Shown: positions 1 to 8,515 of the stretch, piece by piece
How positions within the stretch are numbered: position 1 is the stretch's first letter
Layout of the letters: each line of letters opens with the position of its first letter
Assembly: GCF_016909075.1 (NCBI RefSeq)
Contig: NZ_JAFBFC010000006.1
Span: 170,827 to 234,826 of the forward strand
DNA length: 64,000 nucleotides
Origin: Priestia iocasae
Lineage (GTDB): Bacteria > Bacillota > Bacilli > Bacillales > Bacillaceae_H
Direction of reading: 5' to 3'
Notes under the pieces: model-generated
Told to the model about the DNA's origin: nothing
Database searches by the model: none
Seen by the model: only the letters and a program-made list of their open reading frames with translations
Position numbers and translations under genes: made by a program

Positions 1-1
1 A

Positions 2-592
2 ACGAGGGATGAATGTTTTCAGCTTTTAAAGGAAACAGAACCGTATGTTGATTGGATTGAAATTGGAACCGGTGTGATTAAAGAATATGGAATGGAAATT
101 GTTCGTGAGGTAAAGGAATGTTATCGAGAGAAAGTCATCGTAGCTGACATGAAAACGTGTGATGCAGGTACACATGAAGCGATTCAAGCATTTGAAGCAG
201 GTGCCGATATCACAACGGTCATGGCCTTTTCCGCCGATCAAACCATTCTTGATACATTAGAAGTTGCGAAACGATACAACAAGCAAATCATGATTGATCT
301 GTTAGGGGTAACAAATCAAAATCGACTGATTGAACTTCAGCGACTAGGTGTTAACCTTGTTAGCCTTCATTTTGGAAAAGACATGCAAAAGCAAGGTGAG
401 TTAGGAGCAGAACAGCTGGCGTTCACAACTGGATTTCCGGACGTTAAAGTGGCGGTTGCTGGTGGCATTAACGTAACATCTCTTCCTCGCGTGCTTAAAA
501 CGAACCCACATACGGTTATTGTTGGTAGCGCTATCACGAAGGCGGATAATCCGAAACAAACAGCTGCTCACATGAAAGGACTGTTCAATTGA
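2..592 (+). CDS. hxlA: 3-hexulose-6-phosphate synthase, 5'-truncated by window edge
   Basis: Cytosolic aldolase of the ribulose monophosphate pathway, joining formaldehyde and ribulose 5-phosphate to hex-3-ulose 6-phosphate or running in reverse. The reading frame is open from base 2 and conserved upstream of the first in-frame ATG (base 74), so the true start lies left of the window. The OMP-decarboxylase superfamily signature D-x-K-x-x-D is seen at bases 146-163 (ADMKTCD), with phosphate-binding loops VAGGI and VGSAI near the end. Its stop overlaps the hxlB ATG, so the two are translationally coupled. A 3-keto-L-gulonate-6-phosphate decarboxylase is the main alternative; the adjacent hxlB favours HPS. 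Confidence 0.85.
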   Translation, partial: TRDECFQLLKETEPYVDWIEIGTGVIKEYGMEIVREVKECYREKVIVADMKTCDAGTHEAIQAFEAGADITTVMAFSADQTILDTLEVAKRYNKQIMIDLLGVTNQNRLIELQRLGVNLVSLHFGKDMQKQGELGAEQLAFTTGFPDVKVAVAGGINVTSLPRVLKTNPHTVIVGSAITKADNPKQTAAHMKGLFN

Positions 593-1149
593 TGAAACAC
601 ATTATTCAAACAGTAAGTGAGGAAATCTCAACGATTTTATCACATGTGAAAGAAGAAGAAGCGATTCAGTTATCCAATCAGCTTCGTGAAGCAAAGCGCA
701 TCTTTGTGTATGGTGAGGGACGCTCTGGTCTGATGGGAAAAGCATTTGCCATGAGACTCATGCACGGTGGTTTTCCGGTTTTTGTTGTAGGTGAAACAAT
801 TACACCAAGCATTGAGTCTGGCGATTTATTAGTAGCCATTTCTGGTTCTGGCTCAACGGGAGGAATTTTACAGTATGCATCTAAAGCAAAAGAGCTAGGA
901 GCAACGGTCTTTCTTGTCACAACAAATCGAGATTCAAAGATTGCAAGAATGTGTGATGGTTTGCTTGTCATTCCAGCTGCGACAAAGTACCGAAGAGAGA
1001 ACGAGCCGAGCACCATTCAACCGCTTGGCAATCAATTTGATCAATCGGTGCATCTTGTGTTAGATGCGATTATTATCGCAACTCTTCAAACAGACAATCA
1101 AGACGTGACATATGAGGAGATGACAAAGCGACACACGAACTTAGAGTAG
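592..1149 (+). CDS. hxlB: 6-phospho-3-hexuloisomerase
   Basis: SIS-domain isomerase (185 aa) converting hex-3-ulose 6-phosphate to fructose 6-phosphate, the second step after HxlA. Seen: an N-terminal helix pair, the SIS core with VYGEGRSGLMGKAFAMRL, the phosphosugar loop VAISGSGSTGGI (residues about 80-92), and a C-terminal helical region with the family stretch PLGNQFDQS. ATG 592 shares its A with the hxlA stop. A TTG at 589 is in frame but adds one residue only. Confidence 0.88.
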   Translation: MKHIIQTVSEEISTILSHVKEEEAIQLSNQLREAKRIFVYGEGRSGLMGKAFAMRLMHGGFPVFVVGETITPSIESGDLLVAISGSGSTGGILQYASKAKELGATVFLVTTNRDSKIARMCDGLLVIPAATKYRRENEPSTIQPLGNQFDQSVHLVLDAIIIATLQTDNQDVTYEEMTKRHTNLE

Positions 1150-1180
1150 AATACCTTTTCTAGAAGGGGATGGGGAAGAA

Positions 1181-1825
1181 GTGGATGTAGTTAAGTTTAT
1201 CAAGGAATACCCAATTGTAGCGGTCATTCGTGAAGCGACGCCTGAGAAAATCCTTCCGATTGCCAAGGCGCTATATGAAGGTGGCGTGAAAGTATTAGAG
1301 ATTACAACTGAGACGCCAAAAGCGATGACACTCATTGAGAAAGTAGCCGACGAGCTTGGAGACAAAGTATTAGTAGGAGCAGGAACCGTGTTAGATCCTG
1401 AGACAGCGAGAGCAGCAATCATGGCTGGAAGTCGATTTATTGTTTCACCCTCATTGAATGTTGAAACAATTAAACTAACAAAGCGCTATGGAGTCGTGAG
1501 TGTACCAGGTGCGTTAACACCAACGGAAATCTTAACGGCAATAGAACATGGAGCTGATATGGTCAAAGTGTTCCCAGTCAATGCTTTCGGGCCTGGCTAC
1601 ATTAAAAACATTCACGGTCCGTTGCCACACGTGCCATTGATGGTGACGGGAGGAATTAACACCGAGAATGTAAATGAGTATTTAAAAAGCGGTGCGTTAG
1701 CGGTCGGTGTCGGCAGTAATTTAGTCAACCCGAAGAAATTAAATCATGAAGCTGATTATCAAGCACTTACACATCAAGCACTTGCGTACACAGGGATGGT
1801 TCAAACAAGCGTCACACATTCATAA
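1181..1825 (+). CDS. 2-keto-3-deoxy-6-phosphogluconate/4-hydroxy-2-oxoglutarate aldolase family
   Basis: Class I aldolase (214 aa) of the KDPG/KHG family, splitting 2-keto-3-deoxy-6-phosphogluconate-type acids into pyruvate and a phosphotriose. The Schiff-base lysine is in VKVFPV (about residue 130), the catalytic Glu in LEITTET, and the phosphate loop in TGGIN. The start is GTG 1181, preceded by an AGAAGGGGA-type ribosome site. Placed between hxlB and a TRAP transporter, it points to a sugar-acid substrate for the operon. Which ketodeoxy acid is used cannot be read from sequence. Confidence 0.85.
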   Translation: MDVVKFIKEYPIVAVIREATPEKILPIAKALYEGGVKVLEITTETPKAMTLIEKVADELGDKVLVGAGTVLDPETARAAIMAGSRFIVSPSLNVETIKLTKRYGVVSVPGALTPTEILTAIEHGADMVKVFPVNAFGPGYIKNIHGPLPHVPLMVTGGINTENVNEYLKSGALAVGVGSNLVNPKKLNHEADYQALTHQALAYTGMVQTSVTHS

Positions 1826-1842
1826 CAATAGGGGGTTATAAA

Positions 1843-2871
1843 ATGAAAAAGGTCTTTTCGTTATCATTTGCATTACTTTTAATGGTGTCGGTTGTATTAG
1901 CAGGTTGTAGCAGTGAGGAGTCAAGTTCGTCTAGTGGAGATGGAAAGAAAGTCAAAATTGTAGCCGCTCATAACCAAACATCTCCAGACAATCCATATCA
2001 AACAGGTCTTTTAAAATTTAAAGAAGTAGCGGAAAGTGAGTCAAATGGAAACATTGAAGTAGAAGTCCACGCTGGAACAATTGGAACAGAAGAGTCAGAG
2101 TTAGTTGAAAAGCTAAAGCTGGGCGCAGCAGATGTTGTGTTAGTATCTCCTGGCTTTATGACACAAACCGGTATTAAAGAAGTTGATTTGTTAGCTCTAC
2201 CATACTTATTTGATAGCTATGAGCATTGGGAAAAGGTTGTAGATGGTGAGATTGGTGAAGAAATGGCGAAATTAGTGAATGAGAAATCAAATAACGATTT
2301 TAAAATTGTCGGATACTGGTCTGCAGGCGTGCGCCACTATTATGGTAAAAAGCCACTAAACTCCATTGACGATATGAAAGGTTTAACATATCGTACGCAA
2401 ACATCAGGTGTTCTAGCAGATTATTGGAAAGAAGTTGGTGCCATCCCTACATCAATCGCATGGGGTGAGTTGTATCAAGCATTGCAGCAAAATGTAGTTG
2501 ATTCATCTGAAAACTCATATCCATATTTCGTTCAACAAAATCATCATAAAACGAATAATGGAAAATACATCTCAGAGACAGGTCATGATTACACAACAAG
2601 ATTTTTATTAGTAAACGGTAAGAAATTTGATTCCTATTCAAAAGAGCAACAAGAAGCGATTTTAAAAGCAGCAGATGCATCTGTTCAGGCTGAAAGAGAA
2701 GCGTTATATGCACAAGAAGATGAGTACAAGGAAAAAGCAATGGCCGAAGGTGCAGAAGTAAACGAAATTGATCGTGCGCCATTTATTAAACTAGCAGAGC
2801 CGTTACAAGAAAAAGCAGCCAAAGACATGGAAGCAGAAGAATTACTGAAGAAAATTAAGGAAATGAAGTAA
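1843..2871 (+). CDS. TRAP transporter substrate-binding lipoprotein (DctP family)
   Basis: Extracellular solute receptor (342 aa) of a tripartite ATP-independent periplasmic-type transporter. It has a lipoprotein signal peptide with lipobox LAGC (Cys about residue 22) and a Ser-rich linker. The DctP fold follows, including the conserved stretch containing GLTYRTQTSGV, whose Arg normally pairs with the substrate carboxylate, and the WGELYQALQQNVVDSSENS helix. This implies an acidic substrate (uronate, aldonate or dicarboxylate). The two membrane subunits follow directly. Confidence 0.9.
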   Translation: MKKVFSLSFALLLMVSVVLAGCSSEESSSSSGDGKKVKIVAAHNQTSPDNPYQTGLLKFKEVAESESNGNIEVEVHAGTIGTEESELVEKLKLGAADVVLVSPGFMTQTGIKEVDLLALPYLFDSYEHWEKVVDGEIGEEMAKLVNEKSNNDFKIVGYWSAGVRHYYGKKPLNSIDDMKGLTYRTQTSGVLADYWKEVGAIPTSIAWGELYQALQQNVVDSSENSYPYFVQQNHHKTNNGKYISETGHDYTTRFLLVNGKKFDSYSKEQQEAILKAADASVQAEREALYAQEDEYKEKAMAEGAEVNEIDRAPFIKLAEPLQEKAAKDMEAEELLKKIKEMK

Positions 2872-2941
2872 ATAGATTTTATAGCTGATAAAGGGGGGAG
2901 TATTCTTCCCTTTATCTTTCATAAGGGGGTAGACGATAAGC

Positions 2942-3418
2942 ATGATCAAAATTCTAGAGAAGGTTCAGCTCACTGTTGGTGTTTTAAGCTTATCGATATT
3001 TTTTATCGCAATTATTATTCAAATTACAACAAGGCACTTAGGTATTTCGATGATTTGGACAGAGGAAGTAGCAAAGTACTCATTTATCTGGTCTGTTTTT
3101 ATGGGAGCAGCTGTCATGGTAAACAGAAGAGAGCATTTTAGTTTTGACTTTCTCGTTCAAAAGCTCAAAGGAACCAAAAAAACAGCTCTACTCATTGTCA
3201 TTGATACGATCGTATTCTTATTTACGGTTGCGTTATTCTACTATGGTATTGAAGCAGTACAGAACTTCTGGAACTACACTTGGACGTCTTTACCGCAATT
3301 GAAAATGGGATACGTGTGGGTGGTTATTCCCATTACAGGTCTTACGATGGCCATCTACTCTCTTAATCATTTAATTCATCACTTCAAAGAATTAAAGAGA
3401 GGGGGAGCTAAGGCATGA
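2942..3418 (+). CDS. TRAP transporter small permease subunit (DctQ family)
   Basis: Small integral membrane subunit (158 aa) with four predicted helices, at about residues 10-32, 44-62, 82-104 and 125-147. It carries the DctQ hallmark EEVAKYSFIW after helix 1. It bridges the binding protein and the large permease, using an ion gradient. The start ATG 2942 follows AAGGGGGT. Its stop overlaps the next gene by four bases (ATGA). Confidence 0.88.
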   Translation: MIKILEKVQLTVGVLSLSIFFIAIIIQITTRHLGISMIWTEEVAKYSFIWSVFMGAAVMVNRREHFSFDFLVQKLKGTKKTALLIVIDTIVFLFTVALFYYGIEAVQNFWNYTWTSLPQLKMGYVWVVIPITGLTMAIYSLNHLIHHFKELKRGGAKA

Positions 3419-4707
3419 CGGCTATTTTATTAGTTGCGTTGTTTCTTATCTTAATGTTCATTGGCGTTCCAATCGCGTTTGTCATTGGAGTCGTGGCGTT
3501 ACTGGGAATCTTTACCGTTCCATACATTCCAGAAGTAACTGTTCCGATGAAAATGTTAAATGGGATTAACTCGTTTGTATTACTTGCGGTGCCACTCTTT
3601 ATCTTAGCAGCAAATTTAATGAACAGCGGGAAGATTTCACAGAAGTTAATCGATCTGTCAATGGCGATTGTTGGTCACATCCGAGGCGGATTGGCTCATG
3701 CGAATATTCTCGTATCCATGATTTTTGCTGGAGTATCAGGTGCAGCACAAGCAGATACAGCGGGTGTTGGAAAAATCCTCATTCCTAACATGAAGCAAAA
3801 AGGCTATGACACGGAAACAGCCGTTGGGGTAACAGCTGCTTCTTCCACAATCGGAGTCATTATTCCACCAAGTATTCCGATGATTATCTTTGCTGGATTA
3901 ACCAATGCATCAATTGGAGCGCTGTTCTTAGGAGGGATTATTCCTGGTATTTTAATTGGTCTAGGGATGATGCTCTTTATCTACTTGCGCGCAATCAAAA
4001 AGGGCTATCCAAAAGCAGAGCGAGCAAAGTTAAAAGAGTTATTGAAATTGGTCTACGAAACCCTACCAGCGTTAATTACGCCTATTATTATCATTGGGGG
4101 AATCATCTCAGGGTTTTTCACTGCCACAGAAGCTGCAGCGGTTGCATCACTTTATACGTTAATCATTAGTATGTTTTTCTATAAAACCATTAAGCTATCT
4201 GATTTACCGAAAATCATCACCGACACATTAGCGTTAAGTTCACTATCGTTATTCGCGCTTGCCGCAGCAAGTGCGCTTGGAGAGCTATTGAGCTATTATC
4301 AACTCGCAACGCTGGCACAAGACTTCTTTGTTAATAATGTAGGACAGAAGTGGGTATTTATTGCCATCCTCATTGTCTTCTTCTTATTTGTAGGGACGTT
4401 CATGGATGCCATTCCAGCCATGATTTTATTCGTTCCAGTTATTTTACCAACCGCTCTTCAATTTGGCATGGATCCTGTTCATCTAGGATTAATTGTCGTG
4501 ATTACGTTAGCAATTGGGCTTGTCACACCTCCTTATGGTCTGTGCTTACTGTTGGCAGCCAAAATAGGTGGGTTGAGCATTGAGAAGTCATTTGGAGCGG
4601 TGATGCCATATATCTTAATTGTACTTGTCGTGCTTCTTTTCGTCGCCTTCTTACCGAGCGTGGCGTTCTATTTACCAAAGCTTATTAATCCAGGCTTGTT
4701 TTCATAA
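3415..4707 (+). CDS. TRAP transporter large permease subunit (DctM family)
   Basis: The 430-aa transport channel subunit with about 12 hydrophobic segments. Family signatures are visible: GVSGAAQADTAGVG, the re-entrant-loop motif IIPPSIPMIIF and the mirror motif GLVTPPYGLCLLLA in the second half. Four-base overlap with dctQ gives coupled translation at 1:1. Together with 1843-3418 it forms a complete system, so the operon can both import and degrade its substrate. Confidence 0.92.
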   Translation: MTAILLVALFLILMFIGVPIAFVIGVVALLGIFTVPYIPEVTVPMKMLNGINSFVLLAVPLFILAANLMNSGKISQKLIDLSMAIVGHIRGGLAHANILVSMIFAGVSGAAQADTAGVGKILIPNMKQKGYDTETAVGVTAASSTIGVIIPPSIPMIIFAGLTNASIGALFLGGIIPGILIGLGMMLFIYLRAIKKGYPKAERAKLKELLKLVYETLPALITPIIIIGGIISGFFTATEAAAVASLYTLIISMFFYKTIKLSDLPKIITDTLALSSLSLFALAAASALGELLSYYQLATLAQDFFVNNVGQKWVFIAILIVFFLFVGTFMDAIPAMILFVPVILPTALQFGMDPVHLGLIVVITLAIGLVTPPYGLCLLLAAKIGGLSIEKSFGAVMPYILIVLVVLLFVAFLPSVAFYLPKLINPGLFS

Positions 4708-4730
4708 TCCAACGTACACAGGAGGCTATC

Positions 4731-5015
4731 ATGGTTAAACGAGAATTTTTAAATCATAACGGTTCACTAATGTTAGTTAAAGTTCAATTAGCAGCAGGGT
4801 TTAAAGGAGAGGTAGATCAGCATCCGGAAGAGCAACTAAGCTATATTGAAAAGGGAAAACTTGAGTTTTATGTAAATGGTGAAAAGCGAATTTTAGTAGA
4901 AGGCGACACACAATACATCCCCTCAAACGTGAAACACCAAGTACACGTATTAGAGGAATGCGTCATTTTAGATATCTTTACACCCATTCGTCAAGACTTG
5001 GTAGAGAGTCAATAA
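4731..5015 (+). CDS. KdgF-like cupin domain protein
   Basis: Single-domain cupin of 94 aa. It resembles KdgF, which linearises 4,5-unsaturated uronates in pectin and alginate breakdown, through DQHPEEQLSYIEKGKLEF, the Gly-Asp turn VEGDTQYIPSNVKH and the C-terminal ILDIFTPIRQDLV. In KdgF the metal site is normally His-x-His...Gln...His. Here the first His is Asp (D-Q-H), while the second His, the Gln and the last His are kept. ATG 4731 follows AGGAGG. It is the last gene of the operon. Confidence 0.75.
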   Translation: MVKREFLNHNGSLMLVKVQLAAGFKGEVDQHPEEQLSYIEKGKLEFYVNGEKRILVEGDTQYIPSNVKHQVHVLEECVILDIFTPIRQDLVESQ

Positions 5016-5102
5016 ACAACGGTTTCTAAGTAAGTTAAACAAAAGAAGAAGAGTAATAGACAACATTCTTTGTGACGGAATTTTAGGAGTAAGGGATGTT
5101 GT

Positions 5103-5155
5103 GGGCTGAGCCAAAAAGGGACATTATTAATCCCTTTTGTCTCAGTCCTTTTTTT
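5103..5155 (+). terminator. Rho-independent terminator of the hxl/TRAP operon
   Basis: GGGCTGAG at 5103-5110 pairs with CTCAGTCC at 5141-5148, continued by an A-rich/CCCTTTT inner stem, and is followed by seven T residues. Confidence 0.8.
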
Positions 5156-5580
5156 ATACGTTCATCCAATCATACAGGCCATTCAAAGCAGGCTAAGAAA
5201 CTACATAGGAAAAATAACCTAGATAAATTTAAGACGAAAATAAATAAATTTCATCATTCTGACATTTTTTAACTGTGTTATAGTTGAAAAGGTCGATAAT
5301 TTCTATACGATAATGTTAAACGGATGACACGCTCTTTGTAGAAGGTAGTTATCCATCTAGATAGACCTTTGTGAGGGCGTTCAAAGGCTTTTGAATAGCC
5401 AATTGAAAGCTCTCTTTTTATAAAAGTGACATTAGGTTTAGATGATTAATATAAATGAATGAGTAAAAGCACAGAGATGACCTAGTAAGCTCACAAACAT
5501 ATGTAATGTAGAAAAATCGTATCCATGATTTAATAGATTACACATACAAAAGAAGCGGAAGTATCAAAGGAGGATCGACG
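5156..5580. other. Intergenic region before the LXG locus
   Basis: About 425 bp of AT-rich DNA without a convincing open frame. A possible sigma-A promoter is TTGAAA (about 5284) with TACGAT 16 bp downstream, which would leave a leader of roughly 270 nt. I recognise no known riboswitch in the leader. Confidence 0.4.
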
Positions 5581-5925
5581 TTGTCTTTATTTCATTATTA
5601 TGGTCTGTTAAGAGAGAAGCAAGAGCAGTTTCAGCGCTTGCAAAACTGTCATAACCAACTGCAGGAGATTAAGCAAGAATTTTGGAGTTTTAGAAAGTCG
5701 GTTGTGGATCCTGAACTTTCACCGGCGACATGGCAAGGCTCACTTGCGGATCGATTCAATGATATTCGAACGGAAGGAATTTTTCATTTCTACCAAGATA
5801 TTGAGTCAAATCAACTGACTCATATCTTATCAACGATTCGTAATCAAACGAGAATGCTACAAAATGAGATTGAATCCATTCAGCAAATTATTCACTCACT
5901 GGAGCTACAAATGTTAGAAGAATAA
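5581..5925 (+). CDS. LXG-locus small helical protein, DUF5082 (YwqH-like)
   Basis: The 114-aa all-helical protein has the size and position of YwqH, the first gene of the B. subtilis ywqHIJK LXG operon. It has an N-terminal coiled coil, a central W-x-G-like turn (ATWQGSLADRF, about residues 49-59) and a C-terminal coiled coil. Such WXG100-like partners bind the N-terminal LXG domain and are needed for export through the type VII secretion system. The start is TTG 5581 behind AAAGGAGG. The secretion machinery is not in this window. Confidence 0.75.
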   Translation: MSLFHYYGLLREKQEQFQRLQNCHNQLQEIKQEFWSFRKSVVDPELSPATWQGSLADRFNDIRTEGIFHFYQDIESNQLTHILSTIRNQTRMLQNEIESIQQIIHSLELQMLEE

Positions 5926-6055
5926 TTGGGTCGTCGGACAATCATGTCATTTTTTGATTAACTATCAAAGCGATATTCATTAGGGATGAAGGCACTGGGT
6001 GTTTTCATTTAGAAGATTTTCTTGTGAAGCTAAAAAACCTAATAGTAAAGTAGTG

Positions 6056-6358
6056 ATGATAATGGGAGAAATAAAATTTAAGTTTCATGACATTGAACAA
6101 GTAGTAAAAGCAATGGAGACTGCTTCCACATCTTTTGAGCCTCAGCTGCCAAAAGATGTTGTGAAAAACAATCAACTAGATGTTGTTGAGGAAATGGCGC
6201 ATATGAACATGATGCTAGAAAAATTGATGACAACCTATAAAGCTCTTTTAGCTAAAAACGAAGCCATGCTTAGACATTCTGTAGAGGCAATGAAAGAAGC
6301 AGATGAGTCCTTGAAAACATCGATGTCATTAAAAGGTGTGGCGGAGGTAGAGAAATGA
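6056..6358 (+). CDS. LXG-locus small helical protein, DUF5344 (YwqI-like)
   Basis: Second small helical partner, about 100 aa, matching YwqI in size and order. It has a long C-terminal amphipathic helix starting EEMAHMNMMLEKL. ATG 6056 or 6062 give the usual family length. An in-frame GTG at 5999 with GAAGG upstream would add 19 residues that do not look conserved, so I prefer the short form. It overlaps the toxin gene by four bases (ATGA), which couples partner and toxin translation. Confidence 0.7.
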   Translation: MIMGEIKFKFHDIEQVVKAMETASTSFEPQLPKDVVKNNQLDVVEEMAHMNMMLEKLMTTYKALLAKNEAMLRHSVEAMKEADESLKTSMSLKGVAEVEK

Positions 6359-7770
6359 AAGTTTTAGATGTCTCCAGTCTGTATGCATCTCTTGAAGAAA
6401 CAATTAAAGCAATTGACGAGAAAATCGAAGGATTGGAAGTAATTGAAGCATCGATGGTAGAACTTATCCATTCAAATGATTCGTTTAATGGAAAAGGGGC
6501 AGAGGCCATTAAACTTTTTTATCAGTCTTGCCATCAGCCGTTTTTATTCAAACTCAAGCACGTTCTAAGTTCTTATCAAACAAAGTTACTGGTTTGTAAA
6601 AATGCGATGAATTCGTTAGAACCAGATGAATCAGGGTTTATTCGTCAGGAATTCTTACAAGGTGAACTGATCAATAAGCTCATTGAAGTTCAAAACTATA
6701 CAAATGACGTCACAATGGATGCCAATCAACTCATTTCGAGTGTATCAGATATTATTCAGCTTGAGCCGTTAGATGACACAGCATTCAATGACCATGTTTT
6801 AAAAGGGAAACATGCGGTTAATGATACAGTGAGTCACCTCGAAAGCTTTGATTTACAAAACACGTCTTCTTTGAATGAATTGATGGGTGATGTCAACGTC
6901 TTAACCACCTATATAGAAGAAATGAGTACGAAAGTAGGCATGAGTCCAAGCAGACTTGACCACTTTCATCCACTTCAAGCATTTATGAGTCCAGCTCATG
7001 CGTCGTTGCTGGCAAGCGTAAGATCAACACCTATGTATTTCTTTATGAACGGGACAATCCCTGCAAACCAATCGAATCAATCGATTTATGCCTTAAATCA
7101 ATATGGCACCTCTCCGTATCACCTTTTAGGCTTAAATTTTGTTTCAAGCGGTAAAGCCTCAGAAAAAACAGTGGAGCCAAAACCTACACAGCTTGCCGGA
7201 GAAAGCGTAGAAAATGGAGATTTTACATTTGAAACGGCTGCTGGTAAAGTAGAAAACGATTGGTCTGGCTTAGATGGAGACGGTCAACTTGGAGGAAGCA
7301 GTCAGCTGACTGGTATTCATGCAGGAGTCAAGCATGATACCGCAATTGTTGATAGTAGCTTTAGCCAAGATATTGGAAAAGCTGAAGCGGAAGCAAGTAT
7401 TGGTGGAAAGAGTGTGCTACCATTATTGAAAGCTGGCGGAACGGCTTATGCAGCGGAAGTACGATCTCAGCTTGATAAAGAAATTGACTATGTAGGTCGT
7501 ACAGGACTAGAAGCAAAAGGAGAAATCCTCAAGGCAAGTGCATACGCTGGCGTCGATAATAGCTCCGTTGGCTTTGGTGCGAAAGCGGCAGTAGCAGAAG
7601 GTGAAGTGTCGGGGATTATCCCTATTCCATTTACTGACTACAACATTAAAGGAACAGCAGGAGCTTCTGCATTTGGTGCAGGAGGCGAAGCGAAAATTGG
7701 AAAAGAAACGATGATTGATCTTCGCCTTTTAATTGGAGTGAAGCTAGGCATCAGCTTTGAAAAAGAATAA
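6355..7770 (+). CDS. LXG-domain polymorphic toxin with Gly/Ala-rich C-terminal domain
   Basis: The 471-aa predicted type VII effector. Residues 1 to about 200 form the helical LXG targeting domain, with the typical SFNGKGAEAIKLFYQSCHQP stretch. A linker of about 85 residues contains a hydrophobic patch (TPMYFFMNG). Residues about 285-471 form the variable tail, dominated by alternating small residues (AEAEASIGGKS, GFGAKAAVAEGEVSG, GTAGASAFGAGGEAKIG) and ending in a hydrophobic LRLLIGVKLGISF. The tail shows no nuclease, deaminase, NADase or ADP-ribosyltransferase motif that I recognise. A membrane-active or beta-rich toxin is an inference. Confidence 0.75.
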   Translation: MKVLDVSSLYASLEETIKAIDEKIEGLEVIEASMVELIHSNDSFNGKGAEAIKLFYQSCHQPFLFKLKHVLSSYQTKLLVCKNAMNSLEPDESGFIRQEFLQGELINKLIEVQNYTNDVTMDANQLISSVSDIIQLEPLDDTAFNDHVLKGKHAVNDTVSHLESFDLQNTSSLNELMGDVNVLTTYIEEMSTKVGMSPSRLDHFHPLQAFMSPAHASLLASVRSTPMYFFMNGTIPANQSNQSIYALNQYGTSPYHLLGLNFVSSGKASEKTVEPKPTQLAGESVENGDFTFETAAGKVENDWSGLDGDGQLGGSSQLTGIHAGVKHDTAIVDSSFSQDIGKAEAEASIGGKSVLPLLKAGGTAYAAEVRSQLDKEIDYVGRTGLEAKGEILKASAYAGVDNSSVGFGAKAAVAEGEVSGIIPIPFTDYNIKGTAGASAFGAGGEAKIGKETMIDLRLLIGVKLGISFEKE

Positions 7771-7844
7771 GGCTACTACATAAGTCATTTCTTTTTCTCC
7801 TTGAGTATGATAGGACAACCTCGTTTGAAAGGAGCAACTGGACA

Positions 7845-8168
7845 ATGGCAAACGAAATTAATTCTTTAGTAATTGACAAAGGAACGGATTTGTTACCAAT
7901 TGGAACAGTCGTTTTATTAGATATCATTGCACAACCATTGATGATTTATGGAAGAATGCAACAGCAAGCAAATAAAGAGGGCGCATGGGATTATGTTGCG
8001 TGTCCTTATCCACAAGGACATATCTCAGACGAAACAAATGTGTTTTTTAACCATGTTCAAATTAAACAGGTCGTTTTTAAGGGGTTCGAATCCGAAGGTG
8101 AAAAGCTGATGAAAGAAAAGCTTAGATCGTTACAAACAAGGGACGAATCAGATGAAAGCCATCATTAA
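7845..8168 (+). CDS. DUF4176 family protein of LXG loci
   Basis: The 107-aa cytosolic protein has the DUF4176 pattern LLPIGTVVLL...LMIYGRM...WDYVACPYPQG...VFFNHVQIKQVVFKGF. Members sit beside LXG toxins in Firmicutes as accessory or immunity-linked proteins. ATG 7845 follows GAAAGGAGC. It overlaps the next gene by 17 bp, so the two proteins are probably made together. Confidence 0.8.
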   Translation: MANEINSLVIDKGTDLLPIGTVVLLDIIAQPLMIYGRMQQQANKEGAWDYVACPYPQGHISDETNVFFNHVQIKQVVFKGFESEGEKLMKEKLRSLQTRDESDESHH

Positions 8169-8493
8169 TTGGTTGATTGAACCATATCACATCGTTCGGT
8201 CAGAGTTTCAAACGTTTGCATCCTTGAAGAAGCAGGAGTCGACCCCTAAAGAAGAAAAGATGAGGATTTATCAGCTACAAGTCTTTAACATCCTGCTATT
8301 GGTCGTGTACTCATTGTTTTTCATTGCGTTTTTTGTATATATCGGCATGATTTTTATCGTAAAATGGTATGCCCTGTCAGGCATCATCGTTGGCCTTGTC
8401 ATGATGAGTGTTATTAAATTTATTCAAAAGAAACGATATTTAAAGCGTCGTAACGCATTTATTAAAAATGATCCAACATTAATCGAATCTTAA
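8152..8493 (+). CDS. Two-helix membrane protein, candidate immunity protein
   Basis: The 113-aa protein has a charged N-terminal segment of about 43 residues, two transmembrane helices (about 45-68 and 72-92) and a very basic tail (KKRYLKRRNAF). I do not recognise a family. Overlap with the DUF4176 gene and the place just after an LXG toxin suggest immunity. A membrane location would fit a toxin acting at the membrane. Confidence 0.6.
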   Translation: MKAIINWLIEPYHIVRSEFQTFASLKKQESTPKEEKMRIYQLQVFNILLLVVYSLFFIAFFVYIGMIFIVKWYALSGIIVGLVMMSVIKFIQKKRYLKRRNAFIKNDPTLIES

Positions 8494-8515
8494 AAGGCAG
8501 AGAGGACAGGTTCCG

